Below are positions 17,821-26,168 of a stretch of DNA of 64,000 nt, piece by piece. The translations under genes and the position numbers were made by a program. A model generated the notes under the pieces. That model saw only the letters and a list, made by a program, of their open reading frames with translations, was not told where the DNA came from and made no database searches. The DNA lies in contig CAZXUI010000013.1 of assembly GCA_964643885.1 (NCBI GenBank), positions 9,749 to 73,748 on the forward strand, given 5' to 3'. How positions within the stretch are numbered: the first letter of the stretch is position 1; each line of letters opens with the position of its first letter. The DNA is from CAADGL01 sp964643885. Lineage in GTDB: Bacteria > Planctomycetota > Phycisphaerae > UBA1845 > Fen-1342.

Positions 17821-18621
17821 TTACCGCCTCAGGTTCGCGACCGTCTGAAGCGCCTGGTCGGCTGACTCGATCGTCTGCGAGTTCATCTGGAAGACGCGCT
17901 GCGTCTTGATCAGCTCGACCAGCTCCGTCACGGCCTCCGTCGTGCTCAGCTCCAGCGTCGCCGCCTGAATCACACCCAGACCGTCCTGCCCGGCGACACC
18001 CTCGATCGGGTCGCCCGACGCCTGGCTCTCCAGGTAGACGTTCGCGCCCGCCTGGATCAGTCCCGACGGATTCACGAACCGCGCGAGCTGGAGCTGGCCG
18101 AACTCCTGCTGCGTTCCATCCGGCAGCCGGCCGACGACCCGCCCGTCGCTCGTGATGCTGATGCTGTCCTCCGGAACGTCCTCAGGAATCACCGGCGTGT
18201 CCGCCAGCCGATAGCCGACGCTGTTTCCCAACACCAATTCGCCGTCCGGGTTGCGCACGAAGTTGCCCGCCCGCGTGTACCCGACCCCGCCGTCCGGAAG
18301 CTCGACCTGGAAGAACCCGTCACCCGTGATCATGGCGTCGAGCGAGCGCCCGGTGAGCATCGGCGAGCCCTGCCGGAAGAGAATCTGCGTGTTGCTCAGC
18401 GTCACACCCAGTCCGAGCTGCTGGCCCAGCGGCGAGTTCGTCGTCTCGCTCGTCTGAATGCCCGGCTGCGCCCGCAACTGGTAATACAGGTCCTGGAAGT
18501 TCGCCCGCGACGACTTGAAGCCCACCGTGTCCGCGTTCGCGATGTTGTTCGCGATCACGTCGATCTTTGTCGACAGGGCCTGCATCCCCGTCGCGGCCGT
18601 GTGTAGCGCTGTGATTGCCAT
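17821..18621 (-). CDS. flgG: Flagellar distal rod protein FlgG
   Basis: Distal rod subunit, 266 residues, close to the usual 260. The N-terminal rod signature is LHTAATGMQALSTKIDVIANNIANADTVGFKSSRANFQDLYYQ, and the C-terminal signature is STTEAVTELVELIKTQRVFQMNSQTIESADQALQTV. It follows flgF after a 212-base spacer full of hairpins and precedes flgA by about 100 bases. Confidence 0.96.
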   Translation of the reverse strand: MAITALHTAATGMQALSTKIDVIANNIANADTVGFKSSRANFQDLYYQLRAQPGIQTSETTNSPLGQQLGLGVTLSNTQILFRQGSPMLTGRSLDAMITGDGFFQVELPDGGVGYTRAGNFVRNPDGELVLGNSVGYRLADTPVIPEDVPEDSISITSDGRVVGRLPDGTQQEFGQLQLARFVNPSGLIQAGANVYLESQASGDPIEGVAGQDGLGVIQAATLELSTTEAVTELVELIKTQRVFQMNSQTIESADQALQTVANLRR

Positions 18622-18833
18622 ATCCGCTTTGTCCTTCTTTCTTCAATCCATCCCGACCGCTGGGGCGGGCCGCTGCGCCCGCCGTCGCGTCGCGTTCTCT
18701 CTCCGGGTGGTACGGGCGTCCCGCTCGTCGGTACGGGCGTCTCGCCCGTACCTCCCCGCACCGGGTGCCACTGCTCTTGAGCAGTGCACTCCGGCCACGC
18801 ATCCCTTCGGGCAACCCGGGCGTCCCGCCCGCA
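18622..18833. repeat. Cluster of co-varying hairpins in the flgF-flgG spacer
   Basis: Three perfect hairpins lie together: arms GGTACGGGCG/CGCCCGTACC around TCT (18730-18752), arms CACTGCTC/GAGCAGTG (18769-18786), and arms CGGGCG/CGCCCG around TCC (18817-18831). A partial copy starts at 18711. The 20-bp flank CTCCGGGTGGTACGGGCGTC at 18701-18720 recurs exactly at 54316-54335. They would lie in the flagellar mRNA between two rod genes. Confidence 0.75.
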
Positions 18834-19586
18834 CTATCTGCTCGCCACCGTGCTGATCAGCCGCCCGATCGTCTGGTCCTGCAACGTCACGAGCTGCGCG
18901 TTGAACTGGTACGCCCGCGACGCCTCCAGCATCGCCACCAGCTCCTTCACCGGCTCCACGCCCGACTGCTCGGTGTATCCGCTCATGATGCGAACGGCCG
19001 CCGGCTGCGTCGGCTGCCGGCCGAAGTCGAACCGCCCGCCGCCGGCCTTCTTCAGCGCACCGTAGTCTGCGAAATCCACAACCCCGAGCTGCCCGACGAT
19101 CGCACGGTTCTGCATCACCCGTCCGGCCTCGTCGATCGACACCGCCCCCGCCCGCGGGTTCACCCGGATCGGCGCCCCGCCGACCCCCAGAACCGCCGCT
19201 CCGTCCGCCGCCGAAACGAGGTTCCCGAACTCGTCGATCAGCATCCGCCCGTCGCGCGTCGCCAGCCGCTTGCCGCCCGACTCGACCAGGAAGAACCCCT
19301 CGCCGTCGAGCGCCACATCCGTCGGGTTCTCGGATCGCAACAGCCCGGCCGGCCGAAAGTCCGTCTCCGTCTTGCCGAGCCACGTTCCGCCCGTCAGGCT
19401 TCTCAGCAACTCGCTGCTGCTCCCGCGCCGCACACCGGCCAGCGCCGCGGGGTCACGCTCCACGAAGACCGCCATGTCGCGCTTGAAGCCCGTCGTCTCC
19501 GCGTTCGCCAGGTTGTTCGAGATCACCCCCTGGCGATACTCGTTCACCATCATCCCGGCCGCGGATTGATAGAGTCCGTAGATCAC
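18834..19586 (-). CDS. flgF: Flagellar proximal rod protein FlgF
   Basis: Rod subunit of 250 residues. Family members begin MIYGLYQSAAGM; here the start is GTG at 19586, with GAGGAGG seven bases upstream, although the frame is open further. The N-terminal signature is SAAGMMVNEYRQGVISNNLANAETTGFKRDMAVF, the C-terminal one is MSGYTEQSGVEPVKELVAMLEASRAYQFNAQLVTLQDQTIGRLI. The GTGA start overlaps the stop of a small upstream reading frame, which suggests coupling. Confidence 0.92.
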   Translation of the reverse strand: MIYGLYQSAAGMMVNEYRQGVISNNLANAETTGFKRDMAVFVERDPAALAGVRRGSSSELLRSLTGGTWLGKTETDFRPAGLLRSENPTDVALDGEGFFLVESGGKRLATRDGRMLIDEFGNLVSAADGAAVLGVGGAPIRVNPRAGAVSIDEAGRVMQNRAIVGQLGVVDFADYGALKKAGGGRFDFGRQPTQPAAVRIMSGYTEQSGVEPVKELVAMLEASRAYQFNAQLVTLQDQTIGRLISTVASR

Positions 19587-19804
19587 GAGCGAGCCTCCTC
19601 GCCGTGCGCCCGCACCGGGCGGCTGGTGGGTTCCGCCGCGCCGTTCGCTGCCGCCATGCGCCGATACACCTCGCGCAAGACCAGCCGCCCCAGCGCCGCA
19701 CAATCAAGCTCCGCGGGCGCATGCAGTTCGGCCGGCCGCTCCGTCGGCCCGGCCTCGCACGCCCCCCGTCGCGCACACGGAATCTGCTTCGATCTTCGCG
19801 ACAT
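19583..19804 (-). CDS. Small protein of unknown function at the head of the flagellar run
   Basis: A 73-residue frame beginning MSRRSKQIPCARRGAC and ending at the GTGA overlap with flgF. A GGGAGGA lies eight bases before its ATG. It contains a helix-like DCAALGRLVLREVYRRMAAANG and two Cys near the N-terminus; no family was recognised. The start signal, the overlap with flgF and the sigma-54-like site upstream support a real gene. Its composition is close to that of random frames in this GC-rich DNA, so the call is tentative. Confidence 0.42.
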   Translation of the reverse strand: MSRRSKQIPCARRGACEAGPTERPAELHAPAELDCAALGRLVLREVYRRMAAANGAAEPTSRPVRAHGEEARS

Positions 19805-20195
19805 CCGTGCAGTCCTCCCTGACTGTCCACCGCGGCCGCCCGCCGCGCGTCGCCGCGCCGCCAGCGTCCGCACCGCCGCTATGAGCAGAGCCCGTGCCAG
19901 CTCACCGCGACGATGGGCCGCAAAACCGGGGCGATTCCGTAGAACCCGCTTTTGAAGGGACTTACGTCACTGAAATGACTTCGCTCTTACGCCGGCGGGC
20001 CACCCGCCGTCCCCCGCCCGCCCCGCACCGCCTGCGCGACGACCGCAACTTCTGCCGGCCCGATTTGCGCAAAGGAAAAGCGAGCCGCTCGACGATGCGA
20101 GAGCTCGCCCTCCTCTCTCTCCTCCGGAAATCTGCCCAGCTCGCAGCGAAAGCCCCCTCGCGCCCCGCTGCTTTCAGCCGGAGGTCAATCCACTT
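19805..20195. other. Interval upstream of the flagellar run
   Basis: A 391-base region with no supported gene. It holds the sigma-54-like site for the flagellar run on the minus strand, and beyond it the 3' flank of the PEP-CTERM gene that ends at 20196. No intrinsic terminator with a U-tract was found for that gene. Confidence 0.45.
19884..19899 (-). promoter_or_regulatory. Sigma-54-like (-24/-12) promoter of the flagellar run
   Basis: The minus strand reads TGGCACGGGCTCTGCT, which matches TGGCACG-N4-TTGCW with one mismatch (C for the first T of the -12 box). The invariant GG and GC are correctly spaced. It lies about 80 bases upstream of the first flagellar-run start at 19804. Sigma-54 control of hook and rod genes is common in other phyla; here it is inferred from the motif alone. 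Confidence 0.5.
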
Positions 20196-20774
20196 TCACA
20201 CCCGCCGCCGGCGCAGCGCCGCCAGACCCGCCGACGCCAGCAGCACCAACGACGCCGGCTCCGGGATCGTCAGCGCCACCGTGAACGGCTCCGATTCCGG
20301 GTAGTCCTCGTTCGCATCGAACACGGTGAACACGCCGTGCCACTCCGTCTGGTTCGGGTCATACGCCGGGTCACTGCTGTCGATGTGCCAGAACGGGTGC
20401 GTGTGAAAATCGCCGAACGGCGGCGAGTTCGGGCTCAGCCGCCAGGTGTCGCCCGGCAGCATCTGGTTCAGCAGCCCGTCGTAGATCTTCAGTGCCGGCT
20501 CCAGCGAGACGATCCGCAGCACAACCTCGGCGTCTTCCGGCAGCATGTAGAGATCATTGGCCGGATCGTCCTCATGATTGCTCACGAAGGCCGGGTGCTC
20601 CGCGAACCAGCCGGGATACGCTCCGCCCGACGGATCCAGCTCGAACGCGTGCCCGCCCGGATAACCCTTCAGCGCGCCCTTCCCGTCAAGCCCGATCAAC
20701 ACGTCCTCGTGCGCATGCGCCATCGTCGCGACCGCCAACGAGAGCACCGCCACGACCAATCCCAGTCGGCCCAT
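20196..20774 (-). CDS. PEP-CTERM protein of the HTHP-W paralogue family (copy 1)
   Basis: Secreted protein of 192 residues with a signal peptide (1-21) and a C-terminal PEP-CTERM tail (IPEPASLVLLASAGLAALRRRR), the sorting signal processed by an exosortase. The mature part shares with its two neighbours a start of the type EDVLIGLDGKG, a PGWFAEHPAF segment and TWRLSPNSPPFGDFHTHPFWHIDSSDP. The His-rich HTHPFWH could bind metal, but no function is known for this domain. GGAGG lies 6 bases before the ATG. No exosortase gene is in the window. Confidence 0.85.
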   Translation of the reverse strand: MGRLGLVVAVLSLAVATMAHAHEDVLIGLDGKGALKGYPGGHAFELDPSGGAYPGWFAEHPAFVSNHEDDPANDLYMLPEDAEVVLRIVSLEPALKIYDGLLNQMLPGDTWRLSPNSPPFGDFHTHPFWHIDSSDPAYDPNQTEWHGVFTVFDANEDYPESEPFTVALTIPEPASLVLLASAGLAALRRRRV

Positions 20775-21004
20775 TCTGTACCTCCGCTAATTCAATCCAC
20801 TGATCTATTCGAACCGGGGCGCGAATGCACCGCCGGAAGAAAGCGCAACCTCGGACGCAGACGCAACCAGCGCGCTCCAGATACGGCTCACCTGATCGTA
20901 GGACCCGCCGCAGCGGCCTTTCCACCTCCACGCGGCGGATTTCGCCCGCCCGCGGGCCGCGGCCGCAGCGGCCGGAATGCCCGGCACCGCTCCCGGTCCC
21001 CGAA

Positions 21005-21763
21005 TCACTGCCCGCAGCCGTAGCTGCCGAGCAGCAGGACGAGGTCCGCAAAGTTAACGCACTGCTCGCCGCTGTCGGGGTCCGGCATCGGATCGATATT
21101 CGCGTACCAGGCCCAGTCCGGGTCGCTCTCGCACGTCCCGTAACCCGCCAGCAGCACGACCAGATCCGAGAAACCGGTCTCCCGGTCCGCGTCGATATCG
21201 CCCGGGCAAGGCGGTTCGTACGAGAAATGCAGCGTGAACGGCTCGCTGGTCGCGTGCAGCCCGTTGTCATCCTCCAGCACGAACGTGCCGTAATAGACCC
21301 GCTGCGCGACGTAATCGGGATCGTCTTGGTCGACCATCCAGATCGGGTGCGTGTGCAGGTCGCTCCCGCCCAACGGCAGGCGGTCGCCGTCATCGTCGAC
21401 GAAGACGAAGCCCTGCCCGGCCACGAAGCGCACCACCGCCACGGCCGGATCGAGCGCCACCGCCCGCAGGTAAATGCTCGCGCCAGGCGTCATCGGCAGG
21501 AAGTCCGGCAGGGGGTCCGAGCGAAACGCATCGAAGCCCGGATCGGAGGCGAACCAGCCCGGGCCGAGCTGCCCGTCCTGAAACGTCAGTTCGATCACTG
21601 TGTAGTCGACGGCGAATCCGCCGATCACGAGATGTCCGGCCGCGTTCTGCCCCACGATGATGTCGCCGTCGTGCTGGCCCGGCCCGGCGACGGCGGTGCA
21701 CGCCGCAGCCATCGCCAGCATCAGCACCGGTCCCGCCCGTCTTGCACACTCTCTCGTCGTCAT
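21005..21763 (-). CDS. Dockerin-terminated protein of the HTHP-W paralogue family (copy 2)
   Basis: Secreted protein of 252 residues with a signal peptide (about 1-26). The N-terminal part (DGDIIVGQNAAGHLVIGG, LGPGWFASDPGFDAF, GSDLHTHPIWMVDQDDPDY) is homologous to the two flanking PEP-CTERM proteins. The C-terminus is different: two dockerin-like Ca-binding segments (CPGDIDADRETGFSDLVVLL and CVNFADLVLLLGSYGCG) replace the PEP-CTERM tail. The same domain is therefore placed at the surface by two systems. The start has GAGGAG five bases upstream. Confidence 0.82.
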   Translation of the reverse strand: MTTRECARRAGPVLMLAMAAACTAVAGPGQHDGDIIVGQNAAGHLVIGGFAVDYTVIELTFQDGQLGPGWFASDPGFDAFRSDPLPDFLPMTPGASIYLRAVALDPAVAVVRFVAGQGFVFVDDDGDRLPLGGSDLHTHPIWMVDQDDPDYVAQRVYYGTFVLEDDNGLHATSEPFTLHFSYEPPCPGDIDADRETGFSDLVVLLAGYGTCESDPDWAWYANIDPMPDPDSGEQCVNFADLVLLLGSYGCGQ

Positions 21764-21807
21764 CTCTCTGCTCCTCTCAATCCCCGTTCTATGTCCTCTT
21801 GAAACCT

Positions 21808-21858
21808 GGGGGACCGGCCTCTGGCCGGTCTGGACGACAGGTCTCCAACCTGTCGTCC
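21808..21858 (+). repeat. Two adjacent co-varying hairpins
   Basis: The first has arms GACCGGCC/GGCCGGTC around TCT and is preceded by GGGG. The second has arms GGACGACAGGT/ACCTGTCGTCC around CTCCA. Both share the GGYCTC-type centre of the array repeat but have different outer arms, each perfectly complementary. Confidence 0.8.
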
Positions 21859-21893
21859 GTCAACCCGTCAAGGCATCGCGGCTGCGGGAACAT

Positions 21894-21938
21894 CGCTGGT
21901 GCGAGAATCCTTTTTGGCACCCGAATCTCACACCAGCG
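21894..21938 (+). repeat. Hairpin with the CGCTGGTGCGAGA motif
   Basis: CGCTGGTGCGAGA at 21894-21906 pairs with TCTCACACCAGCG at 21926-21938, 12 of 13 positions. The left arm recurs at 22930 and 53654. Confidence 0.65.
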
Positions 21939-22008
21939 ACAGCGCACCCGCGCAGGAGAGCATGCTCATGCCCGCGGCGAGCACATTCCACACGCTTGCG
22001 CCGAAGTT

Positions 22009-22212
22009 CGACCGGTCAGAGACCGGTCCCCCATCGACCGGTCAGAGACCGGTCCCCATCGACCGGTCAGAGACCGGTCCACCATCGACCGGTCAGAGAC
22101 CGGTCCCCATCGACCGGTCGGAGACCGGTCCACCATCGACCGGTCAGAGACCGGTCCCCCATCGACCGGTCAGAGACCGGTCCCCAATGGATCCGTCGGA
22201 GACCGGTCCCCA
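22009..22212 (-). repeat. Tandem array of CCGGTC hairpin repeats (array 1)
   Basis: About eight units, period alternating 25 and 26 bases, the last one degenerate. The core on the minus strand is GACCGGTCTCYGACCGGTC, identical to arrays 2 and 3; here the linker is GATGG or GATGGGG. GACCGGTC is itself a palindrome, so each unit can fold on either strand. There are no unique spacers, hence no CRISPR. Confidence 0.95.
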
Positions 22213-22248
22213 TTCACCCGCAGCGCTGCCATCCCCTCCGGAGGCGCG

Positions 22249-22842
22249 TCAGCGCCGCCGCACAGCCGGCAGCGCGCCCAGCGCCAGCAACGCCAGCGAT
22301 CCCGGCTCCGGCACGAACGTCACCGAGAACGACTCGCTCGCAGCGTATGCGCCGTTTACGTCTCGCACCTGCATCACCACCTCCCAGCCGGTCGCAAGCT
22401 GATCCGGATCGAACGCCGGGTCACTGCTGTCGATGTGCCAGAACGGGTGCGTGTCGAACACGCCGAACGGCGGCGAGTTCGGACTCAGGCGCCACGCCTG
22501 GCCCTCCAGAATCGGCGTGAACGCACCGTCGTTGTCGTACACGTTGAACGCGGCCGGGATCGTCACGAACAGCAGCTCGATCTCCGCATCGAGCGGCAGC
22601 GCGAAGAACCCCTCGCCCGGCTCATCCTCCTTGTTGTTGGTGAAGCCGGGTTCCTCGCCGAACCAGCCGAAGAACGGGTCGGCCCCGGGGTCGAGCGCCA
22701 CCGGTCCGCCGCCGACCTCCACCGCCAGACCGCCGGCCGAATTCAGGCCGACCACGACGTCGCCCTTGTGGCCCGGACCCGCGAGCGCCCCGGCCGCTCC
22801 GAACGTGGTGATCAACGCCGTCGCAATCAGAAACCGTCGCAT
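22249..22842 (-). CDS. PEP-CTERM protein of the HTHP-W paralogue family (copy 3)
   Basis: Secreted 197-residue protein with a signal peptide (1-21) and a PEP-CTERM tail (FVPEPGSLALLALGALPAVRRR). The mature part follows the same plan as copies 1 and 2: KGDVVVGLNSAGG, FFGWFGEEPGF, AWRLSPNSPPFGVFDTHPFWHIDSSDPAFDP. Identity to copy 1 is highest across WRLSPNSPPFG. The third member of a tandem family separated by repeat-rich DNA, it probably arose by local duplication. The molecular role is unknown. Confidence 0.85.
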   Translation of the reverse strand: MRRFLIATALITTFGAAGALAGPGHKGDVVVGLNSAGGLAVEVGGGPVALDPGADPFFGWFGEEPGFTNNKEDEPGEGFFALPLDAEIELLFVTIPAAFNVYDNDGAFTPILEGQAWRLSPNSPPFGVFDTHPFWHIDSSDPAFDPDQLATGWEVVMQVRDVNGAYAASESFSVTFVPEPGSLALLALGALPAVRRR

Positions 22843-23140
22843 GCTTCTCGCCTTTCAGACCATCCGCGCAGATCCGCACGGATCGGGTCGTTGTGTGTAA
22901 TGTTCCCTGTCCTGAGTAAGGTGCTGCTCCGCTGGTGCGAGAATCCGTTCTCACAACAGAACCTTCCGACCGCGGCCAGCCGCCGCGAGTACGAGGGACG
23001 GCAAAGATTCTCTTCGCCGCGCCGCCGCCTGGCCGTCGCGAACAGCCGTCGGCAGGGCACGCTGCATGCGCACGCCTTCGGCGAGAGCATGCCACCCTCT
23101 ATCGACCGGTCAGAGACCGGTCTCCCATCCTCGCGCGGCC
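22843..23140. repeat. Spacer with solitary repeat units
   Basis: A 298-base spacer without a gene. It contains the CGCTGGTGCGAGAATCC motif at 22930-22946, shared with 21894-21910, and one isolated unit of the CCGGTC repeat at about 23103-23125 in the minus orientation. Confidence 0.65.
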
Positions 23141-23908
23141 TTACCGCGCCACCGTCGGGTCGTACTTGTTGGCGAACCAGGAGATCCGGTTCTCCATCAC
23201 GTTGGTATTGGCGAAGTCACAGGAGAATGTCCTTCCGAACGGCAGCCGCTCCGCGTGCCCGTCGAGCATCGCGTAGTTGGCCTGCCCGTCGTGCTGGTCG
23301 ATCTGCACCTCGCGCGCCGCCAGGCGCTCGAGATGCTCGTTGTCGGCCGCGAAGACGATGTCCGCCATCCACGCATCCGGGTGAACGTGGTCCGCCACGG
23401 GAAAGCCCGCGTTGTCCACGTTCTCCTCCACCAGCTCGACCCAGAAGATCGTGCCGGCCGGCTGCGTGATGCGCGACGTGCGGTTCAGGTCGAACTCGTC
23501 ATGCACCAGCAGGTAGTTGCTGGCGTAGCTGGTTTGCCGCACGACCTGCCCGATCGGCTCGCGCCAGTGCGGGCTGTCGTCGGCCGGGCAGCGCAGCAGA
23601 TAGTTCCGCGGCGGCTCGGGCTCGTTCGGGTCATAGTACGTCCCGTACTCGGGCCCGAGCGTGTTGATCCACGAGCGCAGCGGATTGCCCGACCCGCCGT
23701 GAGCAAGCCCCCACGGCGGGAAGAAGCCCTTGTTCTCGTCCGCATAGATCGTGATCGCCACCGCGAGCTGCCGCATGTTGCTGGCGCACTTGATCTGCTT
23801 GCCCTGCGACCGCGCCCGCTGCAACGAAGGCAGCAGAATCGCCATCAGCAGCGCAATGATCGCAACGACCACCAGCAGTTCGATCAGCGTGAAGGCACGC
23901 CGGAACAT
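23141..23908 (-). CDS. Prepilin-type N-terminal cleavage/methylation protein (pseudopilin-like)
   Basis: A 255-residue type II-secretion/type IV-pilin-like protein. The leader peptide MFRRA precedes FTLIELLVVVAIIALLMAILLPSL, where a prepilin peptidase would cut before Phe and methylate it; the hydrophobic helix anchors the protein. The body includes an H-X9-DG motif (YAMLDGHAERLPFG) typical of the large planctomycete family of such proteins. The start has GAGGGA upstream. Planctomycete genomes hold many paralogues of unclear function; another one lies at the far end of this window. Confidence 0.9.
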   Translation of the reverse strand: MFRRAFTLIELLVVVAIIALLMAILLPSLQRARSQGKQIKCASNMRQLAVAITIYADENKGFFPPWGLAHGGSGNPLRSWINTLGPEYGTYYDPNEPEPPRNYLLRCPADDSPHWREPIGQVVRQTSYASNYLLVHDEFDLNRTSRITQPAGTIFWVELVEENVDNAGFPVADHVHPDAWMADIVFAADNEHLERLAAREVQIDQHDGQANYAMLDGHAERLPFGRTFSCDFANTNVMENRISWFANKYDPTVAR

Positions 23909-24025
23909 GGCCTGGTCCCTCGAAAAAGGTCCCCGCTGCCCGGAAAATCACCCGCCGCGCGCGGCCGCGAAGCGCGGGCGCGCAGCTTCTCTCGAATGTG
24001 ATTTCGCCTAAGGGATATCGAGTTG

Positions 24026-24340
24026 TCAGGCCGAAAGGGGAGGGCCGCGGGCCGAGCGGCTCGTCGGCCGCTCGGTGCTCCTCGGCACCGGGTGGGTCAC
24101 GATCGCCTCGCCGACGTCGACGAACGGCGTGACCAGGATCACCGGCGGCTCGGTGCTGACGCGCGCCGCCGCCGCCGCGATCTGGTGACAGATCGGGCAT
24201 GTGTCGGAGGAAATCGGGATCGTTTCGTGGTCGCCGCAGTCGTGGTGTGCCTGCTCGGCATGCAGGGCCAGCGCCACGGGGGCAAACCCGATCGGCAGGC
24301 AGCTCAGACCCAGCAGAATGGTGAGAACGCGGCGAATCAT
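24026..24340 (-). CDS. Small Cys/His-rich exported protein
   Basis: A 104-residue protein beginning MIRRVLTILLGLSCLPIGFAPVALA, a signal peptide or anchor. A possible metal site follows, HAEQAHHDCGD with DTCPICHQ, then a Pro/Thr/Arg-rich tail. The pattern recalls small DUF2946-like proteins linked with copper, but the match is not strong. The frame opens upstream; this start is chosen because the hydrophobic leader begins there. Confidence 0.55.
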   Translation of the reverse strand: MIRRVLTILLGLSCLPIGFAPVALALHAEQAHHDCGDHETIPISSDTCPICHQIAAAAARVSTEPPVILVTPFVDVGEAIVTHPVPRSTERPTSRSARGPPLSA

Positions 24341-24616
24341 GCTCTTTCGCGGATTTCGCGGCCCGACGCAGCCCGCGGGCTCGACCTGGCGGGGCTGACC
24401 CGCGCATCGCGGCCCACAATCACCACATACTATAGATCGTGCCGCCCGCCGCGTCAATCGCATTCGCGCCAACAGTCAGCGATTCTCCGCCGCGCGGCTC
24501 GCAGGACGCAGGAGTGCCCTGCCCACGGCTTTTCGCCGCGACAGGACACAACTCGAAAATCAGCTCAGCGACACTCGCGAGCCGCGGCCGACCGACCCGC
24601 CCCGGTCACGCTCTCG

Positions 24617-25222
24617 CTAGCGCCGCCGCAGCCCCATCACGCCGGCCGCACAGAGCAACAAAACCACGGTCCCCGGCTCGGGAATGAAGTACGTCACGTC
24701 ATCGACCGCGAACGCCTGCCCGCCGATCGAGAACATGTTGATCGTCCCGAGCAGCGTCAGCTCGCCGTCGCTGTCGCCCGGGTTGCCGTTGGCCGTGACC
24801 GTGATGTCCACGCCGTCCACGGTCATCCCATTCATGTCGAACAGGTTCGACTCGTTCAGCAGCGTGCCGTTGACGACCATGTTCACATTACCGCCGTACT
24901 CGCCGTACTTGAGCGACAGTTCCACGATCGGAGACCCGAAGTCGAACTCCAGGTTCAGATTGTCCGTCCACAGCTCATTGCCGCTGCCGCCGGCGCTGAA
25001 CTGGTTCTGCACCTGGGCGAGGTTGTCGACCGGATTCCCGGCCCCGGTGAAAAACGTCCGCCCCGTGATCGTGACACCGCCGGAAACCCACGACTGGTCC
25101 AGGTTGATCGTCGACCCGAGCACCAGGTCCTCGAAGTCGAGCGTCTCCGCACTCGCGGCCGGCACGGCCGCCACGGCCAGCGAACCTCCCACTCCGAGGA
25201 GCACCGTTCAAAATGCGCGCAT
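24617..25222 (-). pseudogene. PEP-CTERM protein gene with in-frame stop in the signal peptide
   Basis: From ATG at 25222 the frame reads MRAF, stop (TGA at 25208-25210), TVLLGVGGSLAVAAVPAASA, then a 180-residue exported domain (ETLDFEDLVLGSTINLDQSW onward) with many Asn, Asp and Gly, and a PEP-CTERM end (IPEPGTVVLLLCAAGVMGLRRR). A TGG (Trp) in place of TGA would give a normal signal peptide. Starting instead at GTG 25204 leaves a signal without its basic N-terminus and without a ribosome site. The rest of the frame is intact, so the break is recent or a sequencing error. The intact domain looks like a carbohydrate-binding or choice-of-anchor beta domain. Confidence 0.7.
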
Positions 25223-25553
25223 GATTCCCCGCCCCGCGTAAAAGAGACGATACCAGATCACAGAAAGCTTGATCCGAGACGGTGCGCGGGCGGGCGCAAC
25301 ACTTGCGCCGCCGGAGCCCGTGCCGCCATTGATTTGTAGGCCTTCCCACCGCCCGATTTCAAATCTCGGGCCGAGAATCCCGCCGGCCGCCTTCGCCGGC
25401 CCACGATTTTCCCGGCCCCCGCCGCCCCGCACGCGCCTCGCCCCCGTCCGGATGTCCGATTACTGGCGTCCTGTCCGCTAAACGCCGATACGTCTGGGTG
25501 GTGATAGCCACGACGCCGCCGCTCCGTGGGCGGCCTAGGCGTGGAGGACGAGA
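25223..25553. other. Divergent intergenic region
   Basis: A 331-base region between divergent genes, without a supported frame. No convincing promoter pair was recognised; GC-rich inverted repeats (GCCGGC types) lie around 25380-25410. Confidence 0.4.
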
Positions 25554-26066
25554 GTGCTTGCAGTCTCACTGCCTCCGGACGTGCTCGCCAAGCCGGCCGG
25601 CTCCGTCGTGCTCGACAGCCGCGGAACCGGCATCAGCCTCTTCGTGCGCGAGGATTCCTTCAATCTCAAGCAGTACCCGCGCCCGTGCAGCGTCGAGCTC
25701 GTCATGCCCATCTGGGACAAACCCCCGGTGATCGCCGCCGCTCTGCTGGTCCGTCTGGCACGCCGCGACGCCATGACACACCAGATCTGGATCAACGCCG
25801 GCAACCCGCGCGGCATCCACACGCTCAAGAACCTCTCCACCACGGAGAACATCGAGGTTCACGTCGTTACCGACCGCGTCGAGCGCAGCCTGCGGACGCC
25901 CAACACGGTCAAGCGCCACGCGATGCGCCTGCTGCGCCGCCTCGCCGGCCAGGTTCACGCCTGGGACGACGAGGAATTCGACCGCGCCCGCGCCAGCATC
26001 GACACGCTCTATCCCACGCCCGCACGCCTCTGGATCGCCTGCCGCAACAAGTCCTGGGGTCTGTAA
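25554..26066 (+). CDS. Hypothetical protein
   Basis: A 170-residue cytoplasmic-looking protein. The start is GTG with GGAGG six bases upstream. The sequence (SVVLDSRGTGISLFVREDSF, VELVMPIWDKPPVIAAALLVRLARRD, HQIWINAGNPRGIHTLKNLS) has the composition of a real gene and no signal peptide or membrane segment. The N-terminal half looks like mixed alpha/beta, the C-terminal part is a basic helix ending in RLWIACRNKSWGL. No family was recognised. About 100 bases separate it from the hydrolase downstream on the same strand. Confidence 0.7.
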   Translation: MLAVSLPPDVLAKPAGSVVLDSRGTGISLFVREDSFNLKQYPRPCSVELVMPIWDKPPVIAAALLVRLARRDAMTHQIWINAGNPRGIHTLKNLSTTENIEVHVVTDRVERSLRTPNTVKRHAMRLLRRLAGQVHAWDDEEFDRARASIDTLYPTPARLWIACRNKSWGL

Positions 26067-26168
26067 TCCGCCTGCCGTGTTGAGCCGCCACTCGGCTCGT
26101 GATACCGTCTTCTCCTGAGGCGGTCTGATTCGCCCGTTCACCCAGAATGGCAGCCGGAGCGGAGCTCG

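Larger units (their letters stand above)
21764..22248. other. Repeat-rich spacer between paralogue copies 2 and 3
   Basis: A 485-base spacer with no gene. From left to right it holds two co-varying hairpins (21808-21858), a 13-bp-arm hairpin (21894-21938) and a tandem array of the CCGGTC family (22009-22212). Confidence 0.8.

Noticed and set aside
22009..22212. Repetitive protein gene (RDRSETGP-type translations)
   Set aside because: The open frames arise only because the short tandem repeat has few stops; no start signal, and the same DNA gives open frames on both strands.
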